Both the position numbers and the translations under genes were made by a program. A DNA stretch of 64,000 nucleotides from Gammaproteobacteria bacterium (GTDB lineage: Bacteria > Pseudomonadota > Gammaproteobacteria > Steroidobacterales > Steroidobacteraceae): NCBI GenBank assembly GCA_021323735.1, contig JAJPKM010000036.1, forward strand, positions 246,144 to 310,143. The letters run 5' to 3'. The notes below the pieces were generated by a model. The model was not told where the DNA came from. It worked only from the letters and a program-made list of their open reading frames with translations, and made no database searches. Below, piece by piece: positions 18,332 through 26,911 of this stretch; the first letter of the stretch is position 1, and each line of letters starts with the position of its first letter.

Positions 18332-19096
18332 ATGCACGCCACGTCGATCATATCGCTGCTGGGTCAAATGAGTACGCCGCGGCTTCAGGCGCTGTTTGCG
18401 CAAGATGCGCGCCGTGCCGCTGACTGGGTGTTCATCGCCGCTCTCGAAGGTATACCACAGGCGCAGCTGTGCTACGGCCGCATGCTGCTCGAGGGGACAG
18501 CGCTTCCCCGGGATTCCGTTCAGGCCCTCAAGTGGTTTCGGCGCGCGGCTTCGAGCGGCGATACCGATGCCATCAACATGGTGGGCCGTTGCCTCGACAA
18601 CGGCTGGGGAACCGGCGAAGATCCAGGCGCGGCCGCGGAACATTTCCTGCGCGCCGCGAGATCAGGCCATGCGTGGGCGCAGTACAACCTGGGCCATTTG
18701 TACTTGGATGGCCGAGGTGTGAGGCGCGATCGAACGCGGGCCTATCGCTGGTACTCAGAGGCGGCCGAGCAAGGGCATGCGCGGGCCATGAGCCTGGCGG
18801 GCCGATGTTGCGAGGAAGGGTGGGGAAGGCCGCGCAGCCTCGATGCGGCCGCGGATTGGTACCGGCGTTCCGCCGAGGCCGGGTATTTCCGCGGACAGTA
18901 CAACTGGGGCAGCCTGTTGCTGAAGGCCGGCCGATATGCCGAGGCTGCCGTCTGGCTGGAGCGTGCCGCCGCCGCCGCCGGCGGGACGGCGGCGATGCGC
19001 CGCGCCATCATGGAATGGATCACGCGACCGGGTGCACCTCCCGCGCTCCGCCAACTGGCCGCGCGGCTTGAGCCGCCCGAGCGTGCGAGTGCTTGA
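18332..19096 (+). CDS. Sel1-repeat (TPR-like) protein
   Basis: 254 residues made of about five Sel1-like repeats of 36 residues, each with the A-x-x-x-L-G-x-x-Y-x-x-G pattern. Examples are AQLCYGRMLLEG, AINMVGRCLDNGWG, AQYNLGHLYLDGRG and AMSLAGRCCEEGWG. There is no signal peptide, so it is probably cytosolic and acts as a protein-protein scaffold. It sits between the siderophore receptor and PiuC, as in other PiuC operons, with 12 and 3 base gaps. Its molecular partner is unknown. Confidence 0.88.
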   Translation: MHATSIISLLGQMSTPRLQALFAQDARRAADWVFIAALEGIPQAQLCYGRMLLEGTALPRDSVQALKWFRRAASSGDTDAINMVGRCLDNGWGTGEDPGAAAEHFLRAARSGHAWAQYNLGHLYLDGRGVRRDRTRAYRWYSEAAEQGHARAMSLAGRCCEEGWGRPRSLDAAADWYRRSAEAGYFRGQYNWGSLLLKAGRYAEAAVWLERAAAAAGGTAAMRRAIMEWITRPGAPPALRQLAARLEPPERASA

Positions 19097-19099
19097 CCC

Positions 19100-19786
19100 G
19101 TGTTTCTCGCAATACCGGCAGTGCTGAACGAGGAACAACTGGCGACGGTGCGCGCCTCGCTCAACAGTGAGCAGGCGCCGTGGGTGGATGGGCGTGTCAG
19201 CGCAGGTCACCAAGGTGCGCAAGTCAAGAACAATCAACAGCTCGAGGAGAGCAGCGCGATGGCGCGCGAACTCAGGGATTTCGTCCTGACTCGATTGGAG
19301 CGTCACGCGCTGTTCATCAGCGCCGTGCTGCCGAACAAGGTATATCCACCGATGTTCAATCGTTACGGCGAGGGGATGGAATTCGGCACCCATGTCGACG
19401 GCACCGTGCGCACGATCCCGGGCAGCGCGCAGAAGCTGCGCACCGACCTGTCGGCCACGCTGTTCCTGTCTGACCCGCAAAATTACGAAGGCGGAGAACT
19501 CGTAGTCGAAAGCGACTTCAGCTGCCGCACCGCCAAGCTTGCGGCCGGCGATATGATCGTATACTCATCGACATCGCGCCACCGTGTGAATGCCGTGACG
19601 CGCGGTCGGCGCCTGGCGAGCGTGTTTTGGATTCAAAGCTTGATTCGCGACGATGACCGGCGCGCCCAGCTCTTCGAGCTCGACGGTACCATCCAACGCC
19701 TGACCCAACGCGGCGCCGACGCCGAATCACTGGTCCGCCTGACCGCGCACTATCATGGGCTCTTGAGAGCTTGGGCGGAAATCTGA
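19100..19786 (+). CDS. piuC: PiuC/YbiX-type Fe(II)- and 2-oxoglutarate-dependent hydroxylase
   Basis: 228-residue PKHD-type hydroxylase with a double-stranded beta-helix fold. The iron ligands H and D are seen in FGTHVDGTVR and the distal histidine in SSTSRHRVNAVTRGRR, whose R would bind 2-oxoglutarate. The family is iron-regulated and linked to siderophore-drug uptake phenotypes. It starts at GTG 19100, three bases after the Sel1 gene. Its natural substrate is not established in the family, although siderophore or receptor modification has been proposed. Confidence 0.9.
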   Translation: MFLAIPAVLNEEQLATVRASLNSEQAPWVDGRVSAGHQGAQVKNNQQLEESSAMARELRDFVLTRLERHALFISAVLPNKVYPPMFNRYGEGMEFGTHVDGTVRTIPGSAQKLRTDLSATLFLSDPQNYEGGELVVESDFSCRTAKLAAGDMIVYSSTSRHRVNAVTRGRRLASVFWIQSLIRDDDRRAQLFELDGTIQRLTQRGADAESLVRLTAHYHGLLRAWAEI

Positions 19787-19886
19787 TGCGTACAACGGCG
19801 ACCACAGCGATATGACGGCGCACGGGATGTGATGACGTATCAAATGTTACCCCCATCAAATGCCATCCAACGGCCGATCGCTATTC

Positions 19887-20390
19887 TTAGAAAACCGGCG
19901 CCACGGCCACAACGCGCCACCGAAGATCGCGCTTCATGACGATCAGGTCCTGTATCGACTTGCCGCCGTCCGGACGTATGCACTGCTCGGTCAGTTTGAT
20001 CAATCCCGGAGCGAGCTGTGTCCTTCCCGCAAATGAACATTTCTGATTGCCGAGATCGGGGAAGCCCTTTGTGCGCAGCTCATTTCGAAATGAGAGCTCC
20101 AGGACCTCCGCGGTTTGCTTGATGGTCGCAGGATCGTTCGCCAGCGCAGGATTGGTCTCCTGCAGCAGTTGCCTGCCCCCCTCGAGGAAATCCAACGCCG
20201 CGACCACACCATCTTCGGTCTTCTGAGCGTAAGCCTGCTCGAGGGTTCGCACCGCGTTCTCGGGCGTGTCGATGTCTGCGGCGTTTATCGTCGACGCCGC
20301 GGTCATCCCAAGCAGTAGGCACGCATGCCACGGCACCAAATGCATCAGGGCCTTAAGGACGCTAATGGCAATCGCTCTTTCGCAATGCAT
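19887..20390 (-). CDS. Exported protein of unknown function
   Basis: About 167 residues, not recognised. The N-terminus has a hydrophobic run (HACLLLGMTAAS) ending at INAADID, which looks like a signal peptide cut near INA. The mature part is helical (AVRTLEQAYAQKTEDGV), then has CSFAG and EQCIRP cysteines and a beta-like tail WRVVAVAPVF, so an NTF2-like fold is possible. The start is uncertain: TTG 20420, ATG 20390 and ATG 20345 are all in frame. The last has a weak AAGG and would clear the upstream gene. Confidence 0.6.
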   Translation of the reverse strand: MHCERAIAISVLKALMHLVPWHACLLLGMTAASTINAADIDTPENAVRTLEQAYAQKTEDGVVAALDFLEGGRQLLQETNPALANDPATIKQTAEVLELSFRNELRTKGFPDLGNQKCSFAGRTQLAPGLIKLTEQCIRPDGGKSIQDLIVMKRDLRWRVVAVAPVF

Positions 20391-20640
20391 AGCGAGTCTG
20401 GGAAGACGCAAGTTGAACAACCGCGCGCCGTGTTTCGAATTTCATTGAACTCAAAGTTTTGCGCAATTGTTCGCGTTCGATGAACGTCGCAGTCCAATAG
20501 ATATCGTGGCAACTCGCATAGAGCCGAATGTTCCTCTCGGTCAGTAACGCGTTGGCGACCACGGCAATGGAAATCTCAGTAAAGGATTGCAATGCGCAGC
20601 TGGGGCAAGTCACGGGAAATTTCAGCGTAGGTTCTTTCAT
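20362..20640 (-). CDS. Small CPSC-motif protein of unknown function
   Basis: 92 residues, not recognised. An N-terminal CPSC at about residues 11-14 and one later cysteine (YASCHD) could hold a metal. The rest suggests a compact alpha/beta domain. ATG 20640 is chosen because AGGAGA lies about six bases upstream; a longer frame to 20694 lacks this. It overlaps the start region of the next minus-strand gene, so the two may be one unit. Confidence 0.5.
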   Translation of the reverse strand: MKEPTLKFPVTCPSCALQSFTEISIAVVANALLTERNIRLYASCHDIYWTATFIEREQLRKTLSSMKFETRRAVVQLASSQTRYALRKSDCH

Positions 20641-20752
20641 CGCATTCTCCTTGCCGAGGGTTGACTGGCACGCGGCGCTCGGGCGTCCACGCATGGGAGG
20701 CGTCCGAAAGCCTTTGCCGGGCCTGCATATGTCAAGTGTATCCCTAGTTACG

Positions 20753-20766
20753 CCGACATTTGTCGG
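20753..20766. promoter_or_regulatory. Inverted repeat in the divergent-side intergenic region
   Basis: CCGACA-TT-TGTCGG is a tight inverted repeat about 115 bases upstream of the small minus-strand gene. Two further GTCGG copies follow at 20777-20786. It could be a repressor site or a short hairpin. The rest of the roughly 220-base gap 20641-20859 shows no gene. Confidence 0.35.
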
Positions 20767-20859
20767 GCGGCAATTGTCGGTGGTCGGCGACGCTGCACCG
20801 CTCCCTGGGAACTTGTCCGAAGTATTCCCCGCGGTTTACGTGGAATATCAGATGGGCTC

Positions 20860-23040
20860 CTAAGTCTTGGCGCCCTTCAGCTGCCAGAGCAGAAACGCAT
20901 AGGTATCCGCTGCTTCGCGGTCCTGTTGAGCGCGCGTCGAGCCGATGCCGTGGCCTGCGTCATAGTCGACCCGCAGCAGGATGGGCTTGCCCGAGCTACT
21001 CGCCACCTGCAAACGTGCCGCCATCTTGGCCACGTGAAAGGGCGCAACCCGGGGATCGGTGACGCCGGTGGTCAGCAGCACCGCGGGATAGGCAGTGCCG
21101 TCCTTCACTGCCTGATAGCTGTCGATGCTCTTGAGCGCCTTGTACCCGGCGGGATCGGAAATGGCGCCCCACTCCGGCTCTTCGCCGAAGCCGTTCTGCT
21201 CGACGACATAGCGCAGCGGATTCGACCAGCCGACCCCGTCGATCACAGCGGCAAACAACTCCGGCCGTTCGGTCATCGCCCGTCCGACGGTGATGCCACC
21301 GGCCGAGCGGCCGCCGATGGCTAGATGTGCCGGGGAGGTGTAGTTCTTGGCAACGAGTTCTTCGCAGACTGCGATCAGATCGCGCCAGGTATTGGGCTTA
21401 TTGGTGAGCTGTCCCGCCTTGTGCCACTCTCGGCCATACTCGCCGCCGCCGCGTACATTGGCGTAGCCGACGATGGCGCCTGCATCGGCCAGCGCCAGCG
21501 TCCGGCCGGCAAACGTGGGGGTATAAGCGGGCAGGCCATAGGAGCCGTAGGCGGATATCCAGGTCGGATTGCTGCCGTTCTGCTTCATGCCTTTGCGATA
21601 AATCAGGGTGTACGGGATCTTGACGCCATCCTTGGCCGTGGCGAAGAAACGCTTGGCCTCGTAGGCGGTGACATCGATGGCAGGTTTGGGGGTGATGCCC
21701 GTGTCGGTGAGCCGGCCCGCACTGTCCACCGACCAGATGCCCGCCGCATTGAGCCACCCTTGCAGGGAAATCAACACGCCGTCCTCGCCGGGAACCGCGA
21801 ACACGGCACCGATCGTGCCGTCGAAGGGCAGCGCGATGTCGGTGACCTTGCCGTCCTTCCCCAGGCGCTGCAAACGGCTGATGCCGCCGTCCATGATTTT
21901 CAGGTAAATCCCATCGCGAGCCCGTGCGGTATTTTCGATGACCAGCGCGTTTTGCGGCACCACCACCGTCCCGTTCGCGATACTCGGCGCGCCCGCGGAT
22001 GTCTTGACGATGCGCCCGCGCGGCGACGCCTTGTTGACCAGCAGGTACAAATCATTGCCGTCGAGTTCAAAATCGGTGACCTCATCATCGAACCCGGCAA
22101 CCGGAACCCACTTCGCCTTGCCGGCGACGGCGTCTGCGAGCGGCGCGATGAACACGCGCGCTTCCGGTCGTACGTCGGCCAATTGCAAGATTGCGTAGCG
22201 GGAACCCGGCGAGGTATGGATGCTCGGCACCTGGATCTTGTCGTATTCGATCCCTGCTACCAAACCCCGCTTCATGAGGATGAGATCGGACTTCGGGTCG
22301 GTGCCCAGCTTGTGGAAGCGCGCTTGCGCGTCCAGATAGCGCTCGGGTGTTTCCACCGCACCCGTGAGCTGCGTGTAGAAGAATCCGCCGGAATCATCCA
22401 GCCACTGCGGATTGGCGCCTTCGGTGTTGGGAATGGTCTCGGGAAAATCCCTGCCGTCGGCGACGTTGAGGATATGCAGCAACGAGTCCTCGCTGCCGTC
22501 TTTCGACAGGCCATACACCACGTATTTTCCGTCCGGCGAGGCGCGCCACCAGTCGAGCGACATGTGGCTCTTGGCGGTGCTCATGGCTGTTGGATCCACC
22601 AGGACGCGATTCGCGCCGTTCGCGCTGTCGCGGACGAATAGCTTGAAATTGTCGGCGCCAAGCGGTCGCTGCTGGATGAAGATCATGCCGCCGGCGCGCT
22701 GTACCCGAGAGGTCGCGACCGACTCGCCCGAGAGTTGTTCGATGCGTTTGAGAAGCGCGGCTCGGCCGGGCAGTGCATCCAGGACCGCACGCGTATGCTC
22801 GTTCTGTCCCTTCAAGAACGGCAGCCACTCGGAGTCCTTGGAATTCTCCATCCATCGATAAGGATCGCTCAGGGTTTCGCCGAAGTAGGTATCGTGCACC
22901 ACATCGATCCTGGCCACCGGTGCCGCAGGCACGGCGTCTTTCGCGCCGGCCGCCGCCCGCAAGCTTGCCGGTATGAGCGCTATCGACAAGGCCCCGGCAC
23001 TGCCGGCGAGGAACTGGCGACGATCTGATTGCATGGTCAT
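20860..23040 (-). CDS. Prolyl-oligopeptidase family serine peptidase (S9A)
   Basis: 726-residue exported peptidase that should cleave short proline-containing peptides in the periplasm. A Tat-like signal is visible (SDRRQFLAGSAG). After an N-terminal helix segment (DPYRWMEN) comes a beta-propeller of about 350 residues. The alpha/beta-hydrolase domain has the nucleophile in GGRSAGG, an Asp in TGVTDPRV and the His in YDAGHG. ATG 23040 has AGAGAAG six bases upstream; the open frame to 23145 encodes no sensible extension. It is monocistronic and divergent from the chemotaxis island. Confidence 0.92.
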   Translation of the reverse strand: MTMQSDRRQFLAGSAGALSIALIPASLRAAAGAKDAVPAAPVARIDVVHDTYFGETLSDPYRWMENSKDSEWLPFLKGQNEHTRAVLDALPGRAALLKRIEQLSGESVATSRVQRAGGMIFIQQRPLGADNFKLFVRDSANGANRVLVDPTAMSTAKSHMSLDWWRASPDGKYVVYGLSKDGSEDSLLHILNVADGRDFPETIPNTEGANPQWLDDSGGFFYTQLTGAVETPERYLDAQARFHKLGTDPKSDLILMKRGLVAGIEYDKIQVPSIHTSPGSRYAILQLADVRPEARVFIAPLADAVAGKAKWVPVAGFDDEVTDFELDGNDLYLLVNKASPRGRIVKTSAGAPSIANGTVVVPQNALVIENTARARDGIYLKIMDGGISRLQRLGKDGKVTDIALPFDGTIGAVFAVPGEDGVLISLQGWLNAAGIWSVDSAGRLTDTGITPKPAIDVTAYEAKRFFATAKDGVKIPYTLIYRKGMKQNGSNPTWISAYGSYGLPAYTPTFAGRTLALADAGAIVGYANVRGGGEYGREWHKAGQLTNKPNTWRDLIAVCEELVAKNYTSPAHLAIGGRSAGGITVGRAMTERPELFAAVIDGVGWSNPLRYVVEQNGFGEEPEWGAISDPAGYKALKSIDSYQAVKDGTAYPAVLLTTGVTDPRVAPFHVAKMAARLQVASSSGKPILLRVDYDAGHGIGSTRAQQDREAADTYAFLLWQLKGAKT

Positions 23041-23364
23041 GTTTTGCTTCTCTTGGTTTTCGAAACGTCGGATCAAATGCCTCGGTGCCGGATCGATGGC
23101 GGGCCTTTTTCCAAAGTGTAGCATCGCTCGAGTTGCCGCCACCAACCGCTACCAACCGGCACCGGCCGCCATCGTGTCGCAAGGCATCATCTTCGCCCTG
23201 AATCATCGATGATAGCGCCATTTATGTGAAGCAGACCTCAACCTCATTCGGGGAAAAAAAGCAATATGCGATGCATGGTAAGGGCGCGCGTCCGCCCGCT
23301 CAAGATAGTAACAACGGCGCGTAAGGACATAGCTGCGGCGCGCCGCACGAAAGAGAATGCGTAG
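23041..23364. other. Divergent intergenic region with a perfect palindrome
   Basis: A 324-base gap between the peptidase gene (minus) and the first CheY gene (plus). It holds the perfect 12-base palindrome ATCATCGATGAT at 23202-23213 and an A-rich run near 23252-23258. A TCAAGATA element at 23300-23307 lacks a convincing FliA -10 box at the expected distance. No gene is evident. Confidence 0.5.
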
Positions 23365-23727
23365 ATGGCCAGACTGATCCTCACTGTCGATGACTCCCCG
23401 TCAATTCGTCTCATGATGCAATTGACCCTTTCGGCTGAGGGATACGAGGTAAAGCAAACGAGCGACGGTATCGAGGCGCTGGAATTCGCACGCCGCCAAA
23501 GCGCCGACCTCGTTCTGACGGACATCAACATGCCGCGCATGGACGGCCTGTCCTTGATTCGTGAGCTGCGCGCAATCCCCGCATACAAATGCGTTCCCAT
23601 GCTGGTCATCACGACCGAGTCAGGTCAGGAGAGGAAGCTCCTTGGCAAAGAGGCGGGAGCCACGGGCTGGCTGGTGAAACCGTTCAATCCCCAACAACTG
23701 CTGGCGGCGATCGCTCGAGTATTGTAG
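23365..23727 (+). CDS. cheY: CheY-type single-domain response regulator
   Basis: 120-residue receiver domain without output domain. The acidic residues are in TVDDSPS, the phospho-acceptor Asp in LVLTDINMPRMDG, the Thr in VITTESG and the Lys in WLVKPFNP. It is about 60 percent identical by eye to the CheY at 26499 and clearly distinct from the CheY at 32569. It would carry signal from CheA to the flagellar switch or a private target. The CheZ-like gene follows by 46 bases. Confidence 0.92.
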   Translation: MARLILTVDDSPSIRLMMQLTLSAEGYEVKQTSDGIEALEFARRQSADLVLTDINMPRMDGLSLIRELRAIPAYKCVPMLVITTESGQERKLLGKEAGATGWLVKPFNPQQLLAAIARVL

Positions 23728-23773
23728 GTCGCGCACACGACGCCGTCTCAAAATATCCGGAATTCACTCACCC

Positions 23774-24316
23774 ATGGATAAATTGCCGACACAGCCCAGT
23801 ACCTCAGATCCCTCGCAGAAGGATCAATTGGTCTCCATGCTCGGCGTCATCGCCGTCCAGATCGAGACCGCGCTGCGCGAAACCAATGCGCCCGCGGAAA
23901 CGTTGGTGCAGACGGTCCACTCGATGAGTAAGGCCACGCAGACTCTCGCGCGCTGTATCTTCGATTTCTCCGGCTCACCGGCCCGGGTTTTTCAAGACCT
24001 CATGGTCTTGCACGATGAGATGGATGCTCGGTCGGTAAAGGCGGTCTCTGCCATACAGTTTCACGACCGCCTCGTGCAGTGCTTGACGCATGTTTGTTCC
24101 AGCTTGGCGTTCCTTTCGGAGTTCATTGCGGCCGGCAATGGGCTGAAGTCGGCCGCCGAGTGGGATGAACTGCGGCAACGCATCCGCGGGGTTCATAGCA
24201 TGGAGCAGGAACGCCTTTTATTCGATCTTCTCAATCGCGGCGCCTCCGCGGACGAGAAGGAAGCCGCATTGGCGAAACAAAAAGGCAGCGGCGCGGGTAA
24301 AGTCGAGCTCTTTTAG
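23774..24316 (+). CDS. CheZ-like helical protein with a DxxxQ motif
   Basis: 180 mostly helical residues. The segment AIQFHDRLVQCLTHV contains D98-x3-Q102, the spacing of the CheZ phosphatase catalytic pair in its FQDLTGQ block. CheZ speeds dephosphorylation of CheY-P, and a CheY gene lies directly upstream. Against this, overall similarity to classical CheZ is weak and the C-terminus (GAGKVELF) only loosely resembles the CheY-binding helix. Its stop overlaps the convergent HDOD gene by four bases. The chemotaxis link is supported by position; the activity is inference. Confidence 0.5.
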   Translation: MDKLPTQPSTSDPSQKDQLVSMLGVIAVQIETALRETNAPAETLVQTVHSMSKATQTLARCIFDFSGSPARVFQDLMVLHDEMDARSVKAVSAIQFHDRLVQCLTHVCSSLAFLSEFIAAGNGLKSAAEWDELRQRIRGVHSMEQERLLFDLLNRGASADEKEAALAKQKGSGAGKVELF

Positions 24317-25239
24317 CCCAATGCCTCCTGCAATAGTCCAAGCTGCTTCCCGGCAAGCGTGAGGATTTCTTCGCAGTCCTGAGCGGTGAGACCGAGAAGG
24401 GAGAAAGCGCCGATACCATGCACGTCGATGACGCGAGGAGCCGGCAGCTTGCGAACGTCGGCGAGCGCCAGGCCGGCAATCATGATGTCCGACAGATCCG
24501 CGTCCTGTCTTCGCTTGGATGAACGCTCGCGGTCGTCTTGATTACCCACTGCTTCGGACATTTCCCCGGCAAAACCCCAATTCTCCAAGATGGCCTTGCC
24601 TATCGATGCATGCCAGGCGGAGACCAATTCCAATAACTCGGGCTGACCAAATTCACCCGACTTCTCCACCGCGCGCACCATGATGTACAGCTTGCCGATG
24701 CCATGCACCAGCCCGGTCAGGAAGGCCTCATCGGCGCTGATCTTGGTGCGCTGCGCGACGACCTTGCAGATCGACGCCACGACGACGCTCTGTTTCCACA
24801 ATTCCCTCAAAGCGTTGGAGATGGAGCGCAGAGACTGTTCATCCTTCATTTGCTGAACCGCAAACGCCATGGCCGCGCTTTGTACCAGTTGATGGCCAAG
24901 GCGGGTGATCGCGGTGCGCAAATCCGTCACCGGCTTACCCGAATGATTGAATGCGGCCGAATTGGCGGTTTGCAGCAGCCGCGCCGCTAAGCGTGGTTCA
25001 GCACCCACCATGATCACCGTTTTCTCGATGGTGGTTTGCGGATCCGCCAACGCGCTGCGAATACGAATCACCACATTGGGAAAACAAGGAAGGTCCACGT
25101 TCCCTGAGGACACCTCGGACGCCAGATGGCTCAAGAATTGGAGCGCCGTGCCCCTCGCTTCCCCTCGTGTTGCGGTAGCGTTGGGTGGTACGGATTGGTT
25201 GCCAGACCGGTACGTCGGTGGCCCGGGAACATTGGACAT
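24313..25239 (-). CDS. HDOD-domain protein (minus-strand copy)
   Basis: 308 residues with an HDOD domain at about 40-240 (LPCFPNVVIRIRSALADP and LLQTANSAAFNHSG), an HD-like fold without the metal-binding His-Asp set. HDOD proteins serve in signalling, often tied to chemotaxis or cyclic-di-GMP output, without known enzymatic activity. ATG 25239 has GGAG eight bases upstream; the open frame continues to 25344 but overlaps promoter elements. It is divergent from a second HDOD gene at 25472, and both have FliA-like promoters. Confidence 0.82.
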   Translation of the reverse strand: MSNVPGPPTYRSGNQSVPPNATATRGEARGTALQFLSHLASEVSSGNVDLPCFPNVVIRIRSALADPQTTIEKTVIMVGAEPRLAARLLQTANSAAFNHSGKPVTDLRTAITRLGHQLVQSAAMAFAVQQMKDEQSLRSISNALRELWKQSVVVASICKVVAQRTKISADEAFLTGLVHGIGKLYIMVRAVEKSGEFGQPELLELVSAWHASIGKAILENWGFAGEMSEAVGNQDDRERSSKRRQDADLSDIMIAGLALADVRKLPAPRVIDVHGIGAFSLLGLTAQDCEEILTLAGKQLGLLQEALG

Positions 25240-25305
25240 CGTGCGCAGCTCCAGTCCCCCGCGGTCGGGGCTCAATCTCATTAAACCAGCTAGGTCTGAA
25301 AGACA

Positions 25306-25332
25306 ATTTCGGCGGCAAAAACCAAATCTTGA
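25306..25332 (-). promoter_or_regulatory. FliA (sigma-28)-like promoter for the minus-strand HDOD gene
   Basis: Read on the minus strand: TCAAGATT, 11 bases, GCCGAAAT. The spacing equals the sigma-28 consensus TAAAGTTT-N11-GCCGATAA and six of eight -10 bases match. The expected start of transcription is about 57 bases before the ATG. Confidence 0.5.
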
Positions 25333-25411
25333 GCACGATGGCATGAAGCGCGATGGAATGAATCAAGGTTCACAGTTCGCATTCGCTGGACGGGGCAACG
25401 CACTGATTTTC

Positions 25412-25438
25412 TCAACTATTGCGATTGCCTGCCGACAA
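25412..25438 (+). promoter_or_regulatory. FliA (sigma-28)-like promoter for the plus-strand HDOD gene
   Basis: TCAACTAT, 11 bases, GCCGACAA. Seven of eight -10 bases match the sigma-28 consensus and the spacing is exact. It lies 33 bases before the TTG start at 25472. Confidence 0.55.
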
Positions 25439-25471
25439 GCTGGCCCAAGAGGTATGTGTGAGTAACTCGAA

Positions 25472-26353
25472 TTGAGCCCAGAAGGCCTGGTCGCGGACAT
25501 CCAAGATCTCGTAACCCTGCCCGAGATCGCGATGCGTATTGCGAGTATGGTTGACGATCCGACCTCCTCGGCGATGGATATCGGGCGTGAAATCAGCAAC
25601 GATGCGGCATTGACCGTGCGGTTGCTGCGGATAGCCAATAGCCCTGCCTTCGGCCAGCACGGAAAAATCTCGACCATCAGCCGTGCCATCACCGTGCTGG
25701 GGGTCCGTCAGGTACGCGACCTGACGGTCGGGCTCACGGCGATTCGCACATTCGATGGTATTGCAAACGACCTATTCACCATGGAGTCGTTTTGGCGCCA
25801 GAGCGTTCTGTGTGCGGTGGCCGCGGCGAACATCGCCTCGCGGCTGAAGGGCCGGCGCAACGAATCGCCTTTCATCGCAGGCCTTCTGCACGATATCGGG
25901 CAGCTCGTGCTGGTCAATCGAGCGCCGGAACAGGCTCGCCAAGCCATGTTGATGTCGATCGACACATCGGAGGATATCAGCCTCCACCAATGTGAACACA
26001 TCGTCATGGGCTTCGATCACGGTGCGGTTGGTGTTTCACTGGCAAAGAAGTGGGGGCTTCCGATCCTTCTGCAGGAATGCATCCACTTTCATCACGAACC
26101 GGATCGCGCTCCCACGCACCCCGTTGAGGTTGCGACGGTTCATGTCGCGAATAGCGTGGCCGTTCTCGCCGAGATCAACAGTACGGACCTGCGTGACGCG
26201 CCTCCAATGTCCCCGAACGCATTGCGTCACGCGCAATTGGATGCCAATACCCTGACGGAAATCATTCTCCAAACACGGGACTCAGCGCAGGAGATGCTGT
26301 CGCTGGTTGCCCAAACGGCAGATCCCGCTCCCGCCACTGCGCGTGGAATGTGA
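25472..26353 (+). CDS. HDOD-domain protein (plus-strand copy)
   Basis: 293 residues with an HDOD domain at about 10-205. It shows LPEIAMRIASMVDDP, LRIANSPAFGQHGKISTISRAITVLG and GLLHDIGQLVLVN. The last retains an HD pair, unlike the minus-strand copy (GLVHGIGKLYIMV), so this copy is closer to a metal-binding HD site. It starts at TTG 25472, as an in-frame stop lies at 25463. It is likely expressed with the motility regulon from the promoter at 25412. Confidence 0.83.
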   Translation: MSPEGLVADIQDLVTLPEIAMRIASMVDDPTSSAMDIGREISNDAALTVRLLRIANSPAFGQHGKISTISRAITVLGVRQVRDLTVGLTAIRTFDGIANDLFTMESFWRQSVLCAVAAANIASRLKGRRNESPFIAGLLHDIGQLVLVNRAPEQARQAMLMSIDTSEDISLHQCEHIVMGFDHGAVGVSLAKKWGLPILLQECIHFHHEPDRAPTHPVEVATVHVANSVAVLAEINSTDLRDAPPMSPNALRHAQLDANTLTEIILQTRDSAQEMLSLVAQTADPAPATARGM

Positions 26354-26413
26354 CGAACCGCACGAGATCACCGGCGCCCGCGCAATCATCCGGTTTAGGG
26401 GGCGTCCGAATCA

Positions 26414-26440
26414 TAAAGTTTCGGCACCACGTGACGACTT
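26414..26440 (+). promoter_or_regulatory. Partial FliA (sigma-28)-like promoter before cheY-cheA
   Basis: A perfect TAAAGTTT -35 element (26414-26421), then 11 bases, then GACGACTT, where only four of eight positions match GCCGATAA. It lies 58 bases before the CheY start at 26499 and could drive the main che operon, with weaker strength than the other sites. Confidence 0.4.
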
Positions 26441-26498
26441 CTGCAGTGGCGTCCACGTTGCGCGGAACGCGGCCTTGGATGAGCGGAGACGGTTTCAG

Positions 26499-26861
26499 AT
26501 GGGCAAGCGTATTTTAGCGGTCGACGACTCAGCATCCATGCGGCAGATGGTGCTGTTTACTTTGCAAGCTGCGGGATATGAGGTGGCGCAGGCCGGCGAC
26601 GGTATTGAGGCGCTCAATTGGGCCCGCACCTCCACCGCCGATCTGGTGTTGACGGACGTCCACATGCCGCGCATGGATGGAATCACCTTGGTGCGGGAAT
26701 TGCGCGCTCTCGATCACTACAAGTTGGTGCCGATGCTGGTGCTCACGACCGAGTCCAGCCAAGAGAGAAAAGCGGACGGCAAGCGCGCGGGCGCCACGGG
26801 CTGGATCGTAAAGCCGTTCAACCCGGCACAGCTGCTCGCCACCGTCGCACGCGTCATCTAG
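26499..26861 (+). CDS. cheY: CheY-type response regulator at the head of the che operon
   Basis: 120-residue receiver domain. It shows AVDDSASMR, the phospho-acceptor in LVLTDVHMPRMDG, the switch Thr in VLTTESSQ and the Lys in WIVKPFNP. The ATG at 26499 is preferred to the longer frame from 26307, because the extra residues are low-complexity and a GGAG lies about ten bases upstream. cheA begins 50 bases downstream. It is a paralogue of the 23365 gene, probably by local duplication together with an HDOD gene. Confidence 0.92.
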   Translation: MGKRILAVDDSASMRQMVLFTLQAAGYEVAQAGDGIEALNWARTSTADLVLTDVHMPRMDGITLVRELRALDHYKLVPMLVLTTESSQERKADGKRAGATGWIVKPFNPAQLLATVARVI

Positions 26862-26911
26862 TCCATACGACGGTAGGGGAAGCCACCAATCATGTGCGGA
26901 AGTAAGCGAGT

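Noticed and set aside
21325..22641. Plus-strand 438-residue open frame
   Set aside because: Antisense to the prolyl oligopeptidase gene, whose catalytic motifs are intact.
23300..23326. FliA promoter before the first cheY
   Set aside because: TCAAGATA is present, but the box 11 bases later (GCGTAAGG) matches only three of eight -10 bases.
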